A stretch of 64,000 nt of DNA from Brenneria roseae subsp. roseae (GCF_003115845.1 NZ_KZ819039.1:1-64000), one strand, 5' to 3'. Counted from the stretch's first letter, positions 48,746-59,267 are shown. Translations and numbers: made by a program. Notes: a model not told the origin generated them from the sequence alone.

Positions 48746-50866
48746 CTACGTCACCTGCCTGCGTAGCAGATAAATAAAGTATGGCGCACCAATAAAGGTC
48801 GCCAGCAGCCCTGCCGGTATCTGATACGGGAACAGTACCATTCTGCCGCACCAGTCGGCCATGACCATCAGCCCGCCCCCAATCAGTGCGGCGCAACCAA
48901 GCTGTGGAATAACGCGACTGAATCCCAACATTCGCGCCAGGTGTGGCGCCATCAGGCCAACAAAGCTCAATGGCCCCACCAACATCGTCGACATCGCGGT
49001 GAGTACCGCGGCCAGTAATAGCACCAGCAGGCGCACCGGCGTGACGGCGACCCCCAGCGCACGCGCCGTCGTCGTACCCAATGGCAGAATACGCAGCCAG
49101 CGCTGACACAGCGGCACCACCAGCAACAGCACGACGGCGATCGCGGCAGTCCTCACCGCGTCAGCGGCTTCCACGGCATAGGTCGAACCCGACAACCAGG
49201 TCAACACATTTCCCATACGCGGATCGCCGCTAGCCAACAGCAGCGTAATCACCGTGGTGAAGGCCATGCTTAAGGCAATCCCCGCCAACAGCATGCGCTG
49301 CGTGGAAAACCCGCCTCGTCCCGCGACGATCACCATGATCAGCAGCGTTAACGCCGCTCCCGCGCTACCCGCAGGAAGCAGCCAGATAAATGCATTACCG
49401 GGGACAAAAAACAACAAGACAACAACGCCAAATGACGCCCCCGAACTGATCCCCAGCACTTCCGGGCTTCCCATCGGATTGCCGGTCAGCTTCTGTATCA
49501 ACGTTCCCGCTACCGCCAACATCATTCCCGCCGCCAGCGCCGCCAAAACACGCGGCCAACGCCACGGCAAGAGTTCCATCAACAGCTCACCGTTGCTCCA
49601 GTGCCATCCCTGCGCATTTTTCCCCAGCAGCAGCGCCACCAGCGTCACCGCAATCAGCAACGCGCTGCCCAGCAAAAGCCACCATCCCCATTGGCGACGT
49701 TCATTAACGGATGCGCCAGCCCTATCCATCATCGCGGGCGACCCATTGTTACGCAGGCGAGGCAGCAGCCACAGCAATAACGGAGCCCCCAGCAACGCCG
49801 TGGCGGCCCCCGTGGGCACTTCACGCCATACGTCAGTCAGCCAAATCACCGCCTGATCGGCGACGCTCAACAGCAACGCGCCCAATAGCGGCGCCAGCCA
49901 AAGGCGATGCCACAGGCGTCTGGCGCCCAGCATTTTGGCCAGCAGGGGCGCGAACAGCCCGATAAAGCCGATAATCCCCACCGCGTTCACTAATTGCGCA
50001 CTCAGGAAAATTGCCACGCCCAGCGCACTCAATCGCGCCAGCGACAGACCGAGGCCCAAATTACGCGCCACGCCATCATCCAGCCCTAGCAGAGTCAGTG
50101 GCCGCAGCAACAGTAATGTCAGACAGAAACAGACCAGCAGGCGCGGAAGAACAAACTGAACGTTGCTCCAATCCTGCTGATTCAGCGCACCGCTGCTCCA
50201 TAAAAACAAATTTTGCAGTTGATCATGGTGAAACAGTGCGAATAGCTGGTTCACCGCGCCGCAGTAAAAACTCAACACCAGTCCAGCCAGTATCAACGTA
50301 ACCGGCGAGAGCCGTTTTCCCCAGGCGACCCCAAAAACCAGAGCGCCCACCGCCAACGCGCCTGCCATTGCGGCAATCTGTTGAACCGCTATGCCACCCG
50401 GCACCGCCCACAGCGTCACCACCGTGATGCCAAGCTGCGCGCCTGCCGCAATCCCCAGCGTCGAAGGTTCCGCCAACGGGTTACGCAACACCTGCTGGAA
50501 CAAGACGCCACACAATCCCAGACCGGCGCCGACCAGCAGGGCAATCGCCATGCGCGGCAGCAACGTATAGTGAAACAGTAATTGACGGATATCGTCGGTA
50601 TCAGGCCGCCAGAATCCTTGCGGCCACAGCATCATGGGCAACTGACGCTGCAAATTGTAAGCGCCCAGACCCAGCGCTATCGCCAGCAGCACGCCGATCA
50701 GCAGGATGGGCAACGCCTGTTTTTTATGACGAGCGTTCGGGCCGCCGCCAGCGACGTTGAAAATCTCTCCCGGAGATTTTTTATGACGGGCGTCCTGCCC
50801 GTCACCCTTAGGGCCGCCGCCAGCGGCGTTGAAAATCTCTCCCGGAGATTTTTTAACGGATGTCAC
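48746..50866 (-). CDS. fhuB: Ferric hydroxamate transporter permease FhuB with repeat-derived N-terminal extension
   Basis: 706 residues from GTG 50866, which overlaps the fhuD stop by 14 nt; E. coli FhuB has 660. Two fused FecCD-type permease halves, each with about ten membrane segments (first half LLPRMAIALLVGAGLGLCGVLFQQVLRNPLAEPSTLG-type, second half GNPMGSPEVLGISSGASFG). Forms the inner-membrane channel for hydroxamate siderophores. Residues 5-49 are not in other FhuB proteins known to me: they are two copies of KKSPGEIFNxAGGGP...ARH, encoded by two palindromic DNA repeats (50720-50854). The start codon could instead lie further upstream inside fhuD; none lies after the repeats for many residues. 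Confidence 0.92.
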   Translation of the reverse strand: MTSVKKSPGEIFNAAGGGPKGDGQDARHKKSPGEIFNVAGGGPNARHKKQALPILLIGVLLAIALGLGAYNLQRQLPMMLWPQGFWRPDTDDIRQLLFHYTLLPRMAIALLVGAGLGLCGVLFQQVLRNPLAEPSTLGIAAGAQLGITVVTLWAVPGGIAVQQIAAMAGALAVGALVFGVAWGKRLSPVTLILAGLVLSFYCGAVNQLFALFHHDQLQNLFLWSSGALNQQDWSNVQFVLPRLLVCFCLTLLLLRPLTLLGLDDGVARNLGLGLSLARLSALGVAIFLSAQLVNAVGIIGFIGLFAPLLAKMLGARRLWHRLWLAPLLGALLLSVADQAVIWLTDVWREVPTGAATALLGAPLLLWLLPRLRNNGSPAMMDRAGASVNERRQWGWWLLLGSALLIAVTLVALLLGKNAQGWHWSNGELLMELLPWRWPRVLAALAAGMMLAVAGTLIQKLTGNPMGSPEVLGISSGASFGVVVLLFFVPGNAFIWLLPAGSAGAALTLLIMVIVAGRGGFSTQRMLLAGIALSMAFTTVITLLLASGDPRMGNVLTWLSGSTYAVEAADAVRTAAIAVVLLLVVPLCQRWLRILPLGTTTARALGVAVTPVRLLVLLLAAVLTAMSTMLVGPLSFVGLMAPHLARMLGFSRVIPQLGCAALIGGGLMVMADWCGRMVLFPYQIPAGLLATFIGAPYFIYLLRRQVT
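50720..50854. repeat. Two palindromic repeats inside the fhuB 5' coding region
   Basis: Two tandem copies of a sequence with the hairpin aaaatctc-tcccg-gagatttt (50760-50780 and 50832-50852), each preceded by ccgccgccagcg-cgttga. The second unit carries an extra hairpin gacgggc/gcccgtc (50785-50803). The left edge of unit 1 is near 50720; unit 2 ends at the fhuD stop codon, which its edge supplies. Confidence 0.85.
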
Positions 50867-51773
50867 GCCGATCCTCCAGTGCCTGCGCCAGAACCTGAGC
50901 AAAACGCATTGCCGACAGCGTACCGCCATACAACCAAACCGCAGGCACCTGCTGCCAACGCCGTTCCCGGATAAAGGGCATGGCCTGCCAGAGCGGGCTA
51001 CGGGCGACCTGCTCGATCAGAGCGCTATCGCCATGCTCAAAACAGAGCACATGCGCATTGTTGATTTCAGCCAGACGCTCAATACCGACCACGGCACTGC
51101 CCCAGAAATTGGTTTCGCCCTTCCATGCGTTTTCAATGCCAATATGATCCATGACTTCCTGAAACAGGCTGTTTTTACCGATGACCAGCGCATGATGCGA
51201 ATCCAGCAGCGATATCAGCAATAGCGGGCGTTGAGTATAGGGGTGTAGTCTGGTCGTCGACTGCTGTATGAATCGTGAGAGCAGCGCTAAATGTCGTTCC
51301 GCCGCATCAGGCATCCCCAGCGCATTCGCCAGCTTGATCAGCGATGCCCTGGCCACGCTCAACGGTTTGCCCTGATTGTCACTGAAACCGAACCCCATAA
51401 TGGGCGCGATACGGGTCATCTTTTCCACCGAGGGACCATAGCCTTCAGAATACAGAATAAGTGACGGTTTCAACTGGGTCAGTTGTTCCAGATTCGGTTC
51501 GGTACGCAACCCTACGTCAATCACACGTTCGGGGAGTGCCGGTTCATTCACCCACAGGCGATAGTTCGGTTTATCCGCAATAGCCAGTGGCATCACCCCC
51601 AGCGCCATCAGCAACTCCACCGGTAACCATTCGAGTGCGACAATCCGGTTAAGATCGGGATAAGTAGCCGCCTGACCGGCTGAACAATACATCAGGGGGG
51701 ACAGCAGCAACGCGGTCAATAGACGACGACGCCCGTGATCCGGCAACGTCGCAGAAGGCAGTAAATCAGACAT
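50853..51773 (-). CDS. fhuD: Periplasmic ferric hydroxamate-binding protein FhuD
   Basis: 306 residues from ATG 51773, two bases after the fhuC stop (a TTG three codons upstream is possible). The export signal has a twin-arginine-like GRRRLLTALLLSPLMYCSAGQA, as in E. coli FhuD. The rest has the helical-backbone binding-protein fold (RIVALEWLPVELLMALGVMPLAIAD...). Binds ferrichrome, coprogen and related hydroxamates. Its TAA stop lies at the edge of the palindromic repeat of fhuB. Confidence 0.94.
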   Translation of the reverse strand: MSDLLPSATLPDHGRRRLLTALLLSPLMYCSAGQAATYPDLNRIVALEWLPVELLMALGVMPLAIADKPNYRLWVNEPALPERVIDVGLRTEPNLEQLTQLKPSLILYSEGYGPSVEKMTRIAPIMGFGFSDNQGKPLSVARASLIKLANALGMPDAAERHLALLSRFIQQSTTRLHPYTQRPLLLISLLDSHHALVIGKNSLFQEVMDHIGIENAWKGETNFWGSAVVGIERLAEINNAHVLCFEHGDSALIEQVARSPLWQAMPFIRERRWQQVPAVWLYGGTLSAMRFAQVLAQALEDRRDIR

Positions 51774-51775
51774 CG

Positions 51776-52573
51776 TCAGCAAACATAACTTACCGGCGCA
51801 CCGCCGCCGGGATGAGGCAAGATTCCCATCGGGATGCCGTAGATATTTTCCAGCACGTCGCTTTGCATCAAAGCAGCCGGTTCACCCTGGGCGATCATTT
51901 CCCCGCCGCGCAATGCGACGAGATAATCACAGTAGCGAGCCGCCATATTGATATCATGCAAGACAGCTATCACTGTCAATCCACGCTCCCGGCTCATCCG
52001 TTGAATCAGCGCCAGCACCTCGACCTGATGGGCAATATCCAGCGCGGAGGTGGGTTCATCCAGTAACAGACAACCACTGTCCTGCGCCACCGTCATCGCC
52101 AGCCAGGCGCGCTGCCGTTCACCGCCGGACAAACTGTCGACCAGACGATTGGCGAACGCTTTTAGCCCGACCAGCGTAATCGCTTCGTCAACTTTTTCCC
52201 GATCGGCACTACCGAAACGTCCCAGCGCGCCATGCCATGGGTAACGCCCTATCGCCACCAGCTCGCGTACCGTCATACCTTCCGCCGCCGGCAGTTGCTG
52301 GGGCAGGTAGGCAACCTGACGGGCAAAGGATTTACTGTCCCAGTTGGCGGCAGCTTGCTCGCCCAACAGCACATTGCCACTGCTGGCGGGCTGGTGGCGC
52401 CCCAGAATTTTCAACAGCGTGGATTTCCCTGAACCATTGTGTCCAATCAAACCACAGACTTTACCGACGGGAAAGGTCAGCGACAATGGATGCAGTAACG
52501 TACGACCGGTGACGGAAAAACTCACCTCATCCAGTCTGAACGTCGTATCAGGCAATCGATTTTGATTTTGCAT
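51776..52573 (-). CDS. fhuC: Ferric hydroxamate transporter ATPase FhuC
   Basis: 265 residues (E. coli 265). Walker A GHNGSGKST near 43-51, signature LSGGERQRAWLAM near 146, Walker B CLLLDEPTSALD near 166-177. Energises FhuB. First gene of fhuC-fhuD-fhuB; a Fur box lies about 65-80 bp upstream. The receptor gene fhuA, which precedes fhuC in E. coli, is missing here: mrcB adjoins directly. Confidence 0.96.
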   Translation of the reverse strand: MQNQNRLPDTTFRLDEVSFSVTGRTLLHPLSLTFPVGKVCGLIGHNGSGKSTLLKILGRHQPASSGNVLLGEQAAANWDSKSFARQVAYLPQQLPAAEGMTVRELVAIGRYPWHGALGRFGSADREKVDEAITLVGLKAFANRLVDSLSGGERQRAWLAMTVAQDSGCLLLDEPTSALDIAHQVEVLALIQRMSRERGLTVIAVLHDINMAARYCDYLVALRGGEMIAQGEPAALMQSDVLENIYGIPMGILPHPGGGAPVSYVC

Positions 52574-52636
52574 AACGTTTTGGTTTTCAATGACAATCAG
52601 GGAAAAGATGCAACCGTTATCAGGAAAAAAGTAAAC

Positions 52637-52655
52637 GATAATGATTATTATAAAG
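52637..52655. promoter_or_regulatory. Fur box upstream of fhuCDB
   Basis: gataatgattattataaag, a close match to the Fur consensus GATAATGATAATCATTATC (first ten bases identical to it). It lies between fhuC and mrcB, 64 bp upstream of the fhuC start, and would repress fhuCDB when iron is plentiful. Confidence 0.8.
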
Positions 52656-52726
52656 GTTGCATAATAGGCTTAACGGAATCGTCCCCGCAAGAAATTTACC
52701 GCATGGGAGGATTGAAACAGGCGCCC

Positions 52727-52750
52727 AAAAACCCCCGGAAAATCCGGGGG
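52727..52750 (-). terminator. Terminator of mrcB
   Basis: 7-bp G+C stem cccccgg / ccggggg (52732-52738 with 52744-52750), 5-nt loop, followed on the minus strand by TTTTT. Ten bases after the mrcB stop. Confidence 0.9.
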
Positions 52751-52759
52751 AATAAACCG

Positions 52760-55234
52760 TTACTGACCAAACATTTGCCTGATCCAGTCAGCCACGCCCT
52801 CGCCATCCTGCTGCTCTTGCTGCGGAGCCTGCGGTTGGCTGGCCTGGCACAACGCCTGTGGATTATCCGTCCAGACCGGCAGCACGCGTCCGGCGCCGCT
52901 GCCGTTACAGATGAAGTTGCCACTGGCGTCGACCGTCATGGTGGTGATCCCTTCCGGCGGAGTCAGCATCAGCGGCAAAGGCGTCTGATTTTCCAGATAG
53001 CGACGATAAATCGTCAGCGCACCGTTTGCCCCCGTCAGCTTCGCCGGACCATTGTTATCGCGCCCGACCCAGGTGATCGCCACTTCTTTACCATCGACCC
53101 CGGCAAACCAGCTATCACGCAGATCGTTGGTCGTACCGGTTTTGGCCGCCAGATGATAATTCGGGAATTTAACCGCCAGTGAACGCGACGTGCCCCGCGC
53201 GACCACCTGTTGCATACCGTACAACGTCAGATAAGCCGCCTGGGCCGGAACCGCACGTTCCGCCTGTGGGAAACTTTGATACAGCACGTTGCCGTCTTCC
53301 GCGATCACCGAGCGTAACGCGGACAGCGGTGCGCGATTTCCCCCGCTGGCGATCGTCTGGTATTCCTGCGCGACTTCCATTGGCGTCAGACTGATGGCCC
53401 CCAGCAGCATTGCCGGCACCGGTTGAATGACGTTGTCGGGAATGCCCAAACGCTTCAACGTCGCGGTGACCTGATCCAGACCAACGGCCATACCCAGATT
53501 CACCGTCGGGACGTTCAGAGAATTCGCCAGCGCGTCAACCAGCATCACCCGGCCGCGGAATTCACGATCGTAGTTTTTCGGCTGCCACAGTTGTCCATTC
53601 GGCTGCTTGAGCGACAAGGGTTCATCCGCCAGCCAGGTATTCAGGCGATAAACGTCGGGTTGGCTTAATGCCGTCAGATAGGTTGGCGGCTTCGCCAGAG
53701 AACCCACCGGCCGACGGGCCTGCAATGCACGATTAAATCCGGCGTATTGCGTCTGCGAACCGCCGACCATCGCACGGATCTCACCGCTAAAGCGATCCAC
53801 AATCACCACCGCCGATTCCAGATCGTTGACGTTACGCGCCGCTCTTAACGCCGGGATCCCCTCTTCCACCGCCCTTTCTGCCGCATCCTGAGAGACGGGA
53901 TCCAGCGTGGTGAAGATTTTTACGCCCGACAGATCGTTAATCTTATCGCCCAGCCGCAGCTGCAATTCCTGACGCACCACCTGCATAAAGGCTGGCTGCG
54001 GGCTGATGACCCCGCCTTTAGGCTGCACACCCAGCGGACGGGCGCTCAACATATTGTACAGATCGGCGTCAATCACCTGCTGATTCTGTAGCAAACGCAA
54101 TACCAGATTGCGTCGCTCCAGCGTGATCTGCGGGTTACGCCACGGGTTATACAACGACGCGCCTTTTACCATGCCCACCAGCAGCGCCTGCTGATCGAGG
54201 CTCAGTTCGTTGACCGGACGGCCAAAGTAATAAAGGCTGGCCAGCGGGAAACCGCGGATCTGATCGTTACCACTCTGACCGAGATAGACCTCATTGAGAT
54301 ACAGTTCCAGAATGCGATCTTTGCTGTAACGATAATCCATGATCAACGCCATATAGGCTTCGTTGACTTTGCGCCATAAAGAACGCTCATTGGTCAGAAA
54401 CAGGTTTTTCACCAATTGCTGCGTCAGGGTACTGCCTCCCTGTACGGCGCGTCCGGCGGTAATATTCGCCAAAAACGCCCGACCGATCGAATACAGGCTG
54501 ATCCCGTCATGCTCGTAGAAGTGGCGATCTTCGGTAGCGATAAGCGTATCCACCAGCAGATCGGGGAATCCGGACCGCTGCACAAACAGACGTTGCTCGC
54601 CGTTCGGCGACTGCATCATGGTGATCAACTTCGGATCGAGGCGGAAGAAGCCGAAATTGCGCTGGTTTTCCAGATTCTGGATCTGCGCCAGACGATCGTT
54701 ATTAAACGTCAGGCGCGCGCGGATCTGCCCTTCTTTGCCATCCGGAAAATCGAACGGACGCCGCAGCATTTCGATGGTATTGCTCCGAACGCTGAATTCA
54801 CCCGGTCGGGTGATACGACTGACCTGACGGTACTGCATGCCTTCCAGCAGGCTGATCATCTCTTTCTGGTTATAAGACATGCCTGGTTCAAGGTTAACCA
54901 TGCGGCCATACACCGCCGCAGGCAATTGCCATACCTTGCCTTCAATACGGCTACGGATCTGGCTGTCAAGGTACACGCCATAAATCGCCAGCACGACCGC
55001 AAGCACCAGAGAGAGCTTGATAAAAAGCCCCAGCCAGCGTCGTTTCTTACGCGGTTTCTGCGTCATCTCTTCCTCATCGTCATAGCCATCGTCGTCGTCA
55101 AAGTCGTCCTGATAATCTTCATAATCATCATCATAGTCATCGTCCCTACGACGCCTTACGGCCTGCTTACGCGTAGGTTTCCGTCCTGACGCTCTTCCTT
55201 TGCGCCCGATAGGTTCGCGATCATCCCGAGACAT
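52760..55234 (-). CDS. mrcB: Penicillin-binding protein 1B (bifunctional)
   Basis: 824 residues. Cytoplasmic tail rich in Asp, Lys and Arg (1-65), one membrane segment (about 68-88), UvrB-like/UB2H domain, glycosyltransferase domain ([11 protein letters not shown] and [13 protein letters not shown]), transpeptidase domain with Ser512 in GSLAKP, the SLN motif and KTGTT near 703. Polymerises and crosslinks peptidoglycan in the side wall. Between hrpB and fhuC; E. coli has fhuA in between. Confidence 0.97.
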   Translation of the reverse strand: MSRDDREPIGRKGRASGRKPTRKQAVRRRRDDDYDDDYEDYQDDFDDDDGYDDEEEMTQKPRKKRRWLGLFIKLSLVLAVVLAIYGVYLDSQIRSRIEGKVWQLPAAVYGRMVNLEPGMSYNQKEMISLLEGMQYRQVSRITRPGEFSVRSNTIEMLRRPFDFPDGKEGQIRARLTFNNDRLAQIQNLENQRNFGFFRLDPKLITMMQSPNGEQRLFVQRSGFPDLLVDTLIATEDRHFYEHDGISLYSIGRAFLANITAGRAVQGGSTLTQQLVKNLFLTNERSLWRKVNEAYMALIMDYRYSKDRILELYLNEVYLGQSGNDQIRGFPLASLYYFGRPVNELSLDQQALLVGMVKGASLYNPWRNPQITLERRNLVLRLLQNQQVIDADLYNMLSARPLGVQPKGGVISPQPAFMQVVRQELQLRLGDKINDLSGVKIFTTLDPVSQDAAERAVEEGIPALRAARNVNDLESAVVIVDRFSGEIRAMVGGSQTQYAGFNRALQARRPVGSLAKPPTYLTALSQPDVYRLNTWLADEPLSLKQPNGQLWQPKNYDREFRGRVMLVDALANSLNVPTVNLGMAVGLDQVTATLKRLGIPDNVIQPVPAMLLGAISLTPMEVAQEYQTIASGGNRAPLSALRSVIAEDGNVLYQSFPQAERAVPAQAAYLTLYGMQQVVARGTSRSLAVKFPNYHLAAKTGTTNDLRDSWFAGVDGKEVAITWVGRDNNGPAKLTGANGALTIYRRYLENQTPLPLMLTPPEGITTMTVDASGNFICNGSGAGRVLPVWTDNPQALCQASQPQAPQQEQQDGEGVADWIRQMFGQ

Positions 55235-55336
55235 TACTGTTACTTCTCCGTCAGGTTGTTAACGGCCACCTGCTTTGCGCTCAAGCCGTCTACTCTGTTT
55301 CCGCCGCACATTTCAAGGAAGCGGAAACGTCTGAAA

Positions 55337-57781
55337 TTAGTGATGCTGGTATTTCTTCGTACGCCGGGTCGGCATCGCATTTGCCGGGTCGTCCGGCCAG
55401 ACATGTTTGGGATAACGCCCTTTCATCTCTTTTTGCACTTCACGATAGGCGCCCTGCCAGAACGCGGCCAAATCACGCGTAATCTGTAATGGACGTTGGG
55501 CCGGCGATAAAAGTTCCAAAACCAGCGCAACACGCCCTTCCGCCAGCAGCGGACTCTGCCGTTCGCCAAACATTTCCTGTAGCCGTACCGACAGCACCGG
55601 CGGTTTATCGTCATAATAGGCGATAGGCAACCGGCTACCGCCTGGCACAGTGTAATGGGTCGGCAACGCACTATCCAGCCGTTGTCGCAGGGGCCAGTCC
55701 AGCAAACGCATCAATGCTTCACTGAGATTCACCTGCCGTAACGCGCGCAAATCACGCACGCCGGCCAAAGAAGGCAGCAGCCATGATTCCAGCGTAGCCA
55801 GCAACGTTTCATCATCCATCGGCGGCCAGTCAACCTCAGGCAGCCATTGCCGGGCGCACTGCACGCGGGCGCGAAGCTGCACCGCCGCAGGTTCCCAATT
55901 CAACAGAGATAGCCCTTGTTCCCGCAGCCAGCACAGCATGGCCTGCTGTAGCTCTTCATCAGAAGGTTTCGTCAGCGGGCGCGTTTGTAATATCAGGTTA
56001 CCAATCTGACGGCATCTGCTGGCGCGCAGCGTACCTTTTTCCTCATCCCACTGCACGACGTTATGTTCACTCACCAACATGGGTAACTGCTGTACCAGTT
56101 GATCTATTTCCAGTGGCAAAGCCAGCAGAATGCGCGCATCCGCCGACTGGTTGTTCTGTAGCAGCGCCGGCGCCAACAGCCACTCGGTGCCGGACAACGC
56201 CTCATCTGGCGACATCATGGCCCCGATGCCGCCAGCCAACTGATAGCGACCATCCTGACTGCGCCGCCGGGCGATGCGATCGGGAAAGGCCTGCGCCAGT
56301 AGCCAGGCGGCCCACGCCGTATCAATACGACCGGATACCGACGCCAGGCGGCGCGTCAGTTGCTGTCCGCGGCGCTGCCAATGCGGCAGCGGCCGATGCA
56401 GCCAATCCATCAGGTTGATCGACCCGCTACGGGGCGGTTCTTCCAGAATCGCCGCCAGACACCCTGCCGTCGCCAGCGCATCGTCGCCTTGCCGGAGGGC
56501 GGCAAACAACATGGTTGCCAGCCGCGCATCACACCCCAGCGAGGCGATCTGCCGCCCCTCGGAAGTCAGCCGGTCCTGACTGTCGGTAATCTTCAACTGT
56601 CTCAACAAATTGCGGGCAGACTGCAAAGCGGATGACGGCGGCGTATCCAGCCACGTAAGCTGCTCCACGTCCGTACAGCCCCATTGCAACAGGTCCAGCC
56701 AGAAACTGCTCAGATCGCTGCTGAGTATCTCGGCATCGCTTTGCGCCGCAGCGCGTTCAGCCTGCTCACGCGAACAGAGATGCCAGCACACCCCCGGGCT
56801 TAAGCGCCCGGCACGTCCGGCGCGTTGCACCATGGAAGCCTGACTGATACGCTGCGTAACCAGCCGGGTTAATCCGCTTTTCACGTCGAAACGCGCAACC
56901 CGCTCCAGACCACAATCCACAACCAGACGAATACCTTCAATGGTCAGGCTGGTTTCCGCAATATTGGTCGCCAATACCACTTTACGGCGACCGGGGTCAG
57001 ACGGCAGGATGGCTTTTTGCTGCTCTGCCAGCGTCAACGCGCCGTACAGCGGACAGAGATCCACGTCATCCGTTATATTGCTTTTCAACAATGCCTGAAC
57101 ACGTTTAATTTCGGCGACGCCGGGCAAAAACAGCAACAGCGATCCCGTCTGTTCCGTCATCAGTCGCCTGACCTGACGAGCAACGCCCTCTTCCAGCCGT
57201 TCCTGACTGTTCAAGGGAATATAATGACGTTCGACCGGATAGCTTCGACCTTCGGATACCACGCAGGCCGAGGCCGGCAGCAGGGCTGAAAGCCGCGTAT
57301 TATCCAACGTGGCGGACATAATCAGCAGTTTCAAATCCTCACGCAGCCCTTGTTGCACATCCAACAATAACGCCAGCGCCAGATCGGCCTGCAGGCTGCG
57401 CTCATGAAACTCATCCAGAATGACCAGCGCGATATCTTTCAACTCAGCATCCTGCTGCAATAAACGCGTCAACATCCCTTCCGTGACCACTTCCAGACGC
57501 GTCGAAGCACCGACCCGACTTTCCGCCCGCATGCGGTAACCTACCGTCTGGCCCGGCTTTTCACCTAATTGCCGGGCCAGCCGCCAGGCGACGCTTTTTG
57601 CCGCCAGCCGACGGGGTTCGAGCATGATGATCCGTCCGTGCAGATTGCCCTGTTGAAGCAACTGTAGCGGCAGCCAGGTTGATTTCCCGGCGCCGGTGGG
57701 AGCCGAGAGCAACACCTGAGGTGAAGTATGCAGCGCCGAGATCACATCATCGAATACGGCGCTGACGGGCGGTAAAATCAC
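55337..57781 (-). CDS. hrpB: ATP-dependent RNA helicase HrpB (DEAH family)
   Basis: 814 residues. Walker A APTGAGKST near 27-35, DEFH box in VILDEFHERSL near 120, SAT (IMSATLDNTRL), QRAGRAGRLSPG in motif VI, and the long HrpB-specific C-terminal region. A DEAH-type helicase of poorly known cellular role. Divergent from thpR. Confidence 0.95.
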   Translation of the reverse strand: MILPPVSAVFDDVISALHTSPQVLLSAPTGAGKSTWLPLQLLQQGNLHGRIIMLEPRRLAAKSVAWRLARQLGEKPGQTVGYRMRAESRVGASTRLEVVTEGMLTRLLQQDAELKDIALVILDEFHERSLQADLALALLLDVQQGLREDLKLLIMSATLDNTRLSALLPASACVVSEGRSYPVERHYIPLNSQERLEEGVARQVRRLMTEQTGSLLLFLPGVAEIKRVQALLKSNITDDVDLCPLYGALTLAEQQKAILPSDPGRRKVVLATNIAETSLTIEGIRLVVDCGLERVARFDVKSGLTRLVTQRISQASMVQRAGRAGRLSPGVCWHLCSREQAERAAAQSDAEILSSDLSSFWLDLLQWGCTDVEQLTWLDTPPSSALQSARNLLRQLKITDSQDRLTSEGRQIASLGCDARLATMLFAALRQGDDALATAGCLAAILEEPPRSGSINLMDWLHRPLPHWQRRGQQLTRRLASVSGRIDTAWAAWLLAQAFPDRIARRRSQDGRYQLAGGIGAMMSPDEALSGTEWLLAPALLQNNQSADARILLALPLEIDQLVQQLPMLVSEHNVVQWDEEKGTLRASRCRQIGNLILQTRPLTKPSDEELQQAMLCWLREQGLSLLNWEPAAVQLRARVQCARQWLPEVDWPPMDDETLLATLESWLLPSLAGVRDLRALRQVNLSEALMRLLDWPLRQRLDSALPTHYTVPGGSRLPIAYYDDKPPVLSVRLQEMFGERQSPLLAEGRVALVLELLSPAQRPLQITRDLAAFWQGAYREVQKEMKGRYPKHVWPDDPANAMPTRRTKKYQHH

Positions 57782-57871
57782 AGAAATCTCCGTAAAGGTT
57801 AACTTTCAGCGGTGAGCATTGTAGCATCGAATGAAAGTAGCACCGGATGGAATCAGAACAGAGAGATAGAC

Positions 57872-58414
57872 ATGCGCGTCACCCGCCGACTGTTTTTTGC
57901 CTTATCGCTGCCAGAAAAAATCCAGCAGGACATTATCCGCTGGCGCGCTGAACATTTCCTGGCTGAAGCCGGCCGTCCGGTAGCCGCCGCTAACCTTCAT
58001 CTGACATTGGCCTTCCTGGGGGAAGTGAGCGAACAAAAAGAACAGGTGTTGCGCACACTGGCGGGGCGGATCAGCCAGCCGGCATTTACGGTAAACCTGA
58101 ACGACGCCGGACAGTGGCCTCGTCCCGGCGTGGTCTGGATAGGATGCCGGCAGGCACCGCGAGGATTGTTGCAGTTGGCCGAGTTGTTACGGTCGCAGGC
58201 TGCCCGTAATGGCTGTTATCAGACATCCCAGCCCTTCCATCCTCATATCACCCTGTTACGCGGAGCGACCAGACCGGTCGCCTTACCGCCTGCAGATTTC
58301 AGCTGGTCGATAAAAATGGATCATTTCTCGCTTTACCAGTCTCTGTTTGAAAATGGCAGAACCCGCTATCAAACATTGGCAAGCTGGCCACTGGTCAAGC
58401 CTCTCTCACGATAG
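57872..58414 (+). CDS. thpR: RNA 2',3'-cyclic phosphodiesterase (ThpR/LigT)
   Basis: 180 residues from ATG 57872, preceded by gagagata; the 20 codons upstream are not conserved. 2H phosphoesterase with both HxTx motifs: HLTLAFLGE near 43 and HPHITLLRG near 128. Opens 2',3'-cyclic phosphate ends of RNA and can reversibly ligate tRNA halves. Seven bases before sfsA, likely co-transcribed. Confidence 0.94.
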   Translation: MRVTRRLFFALSLPEKIQQDIIRWRAEHFLAEAGRPVAAANLHLTLAFLGEVSEQKEQVLRTLAGRISQPAFTVNLNDAGQWPRPGVVWIGCRQAPRGLLQLAELLRSQAARNGCYQTSQPFHPHITLLRGATRPVALPPADFSWSIKMDHFSLYQSLFENGRTRYQTLASWPLVKPLSR

Positions 58415-58421
58415 GATACAC

Positions 58422-59129
58422 ATGCAATTTACTCCTCGCCTACAGCCGGCCAGGCTGATTAAACGCTACAAACGCTTTCTTGCCGACGTCATCACCCCGC
58501 AGGGCGAAATGCTTACGCTGCACTGCGCCAATACGGGAGCGATGACGGGTTGCGCTACGCCGGGAGACACCGTCTGGTATTCCACATCCGATAATCCGAA
58601 ACGGAAATATCCCCACAGTTGGGAACTGACGGAAACACAACAAAATGAATGGATTTGTGTCAACACGCTGCGCGCCAACACGTTATTGCACGAAGCCTTG
58701 TCGACAAACCGGATAGCGGAGCTGGCCGGCTACACGACGGTCAAGACCGAAGTGAAATATGGCACGGAAAACAGCCGTATCGATCTGCTCTTGCAGGCGG
58801 CAGACCAGATTAACTGCTATATTGAGGTAAAGTCTGTCACATTATTGCAACATGGATGTGGTTATTTTCCCGATGCGGTTACCCTCCGGGGTCAGAAGCA
58901 TCTGCGTGAATTGCAACAGGTCGTAACCCATGGTGAGCGGGCCGTTCTGTTCTTCGCCGTACTGCACTCAGGGATAGCGCAGGTTTCTCCCGCTCGGCAT
59001 ATTGATCCACGCTATGCCGAATTATTCACGGAGGCACAACGGAAAGGGGTTGAAATTTTATGTTATGCCTCCACATTATCCCCTGATGGCATCAGGCTTA
59101 CGCATAAGTTGCCTTTATATACCCAATAG
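58422..59129 (+). CDS. sfsA: Sugar fermentation stimulation protein SfsA
   Basis: 235 residues from ATG 58422 (E. coli 234); a longer upstream frame overlaps thpR and is not conserved. OB-fold N-terminus ([30 protein letters not shown]) and a nuclease-like core (SRIDLLLQ...[10 protein letters not shown]). Reported to raise maltose-gene expression and bind DNA; biochemical role uncertain. Its last residues and stop codon (YTQ-stop) are encoded by the outer end of a TATACCC repeat that starts at 59118. Confidence 0.94.
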   Translation: MQFTPRLQPARLIKRYKRFLADVITPQGEMLTLHCANTGAMTGCATPGDTVWYSTSDNPKRKYPHSWELTETQQNEWICVNTLRANTLLHEALSTNRIAELAGYTTVKTEVKYGTENSRIDLLLQAADQINCYIEVKSVTLLQHGCGYFPDAVTLRGQKHLRELQQVVTHGERAVLFFAVLHSGIAQVSPARHIDPRYAELFTEAQRKGVEILCYASTLSPDGIRLTHKLPLYTQ

Positions 59130-59267
59130 CGTTATGACGGGCATTCACGCCGTCTCCCGGGTGAGTGACAAATCGGCCAGGAGCAGATTTGAACGCGGCT
59201 GGCAGCGGTCCCGGATGGACCGGGTAAAGCCGCCAACCCACCTGCAACCAGCAAGATGAAGGGTATA
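59118..59267. repeat. TATACCC-ended repeat (MITE-like), copy 2
   Basis: 150 bp from TATACCCAATAG to GATGAAGGGTATA. It overlaps the last 12 bases of sfsA. Internal palindromic parts include ggtcccggatggacc. Same ends and length as the copies at 10790 and 59433. Confidence 0.65.

Noticed and set aside
49254-49856. 200-codon plus-strand frame
   Set aside because: Antisense to the membrane-protein gene fhuB; composition is the complement of hydrophobic codons.
54416-55189. 257-codon plus-strand frame
   Set aside because: Antisense to mrcB; the Ile/Val-rich end is the complement of the Asp-rich N-terminal tail of PBP1b.
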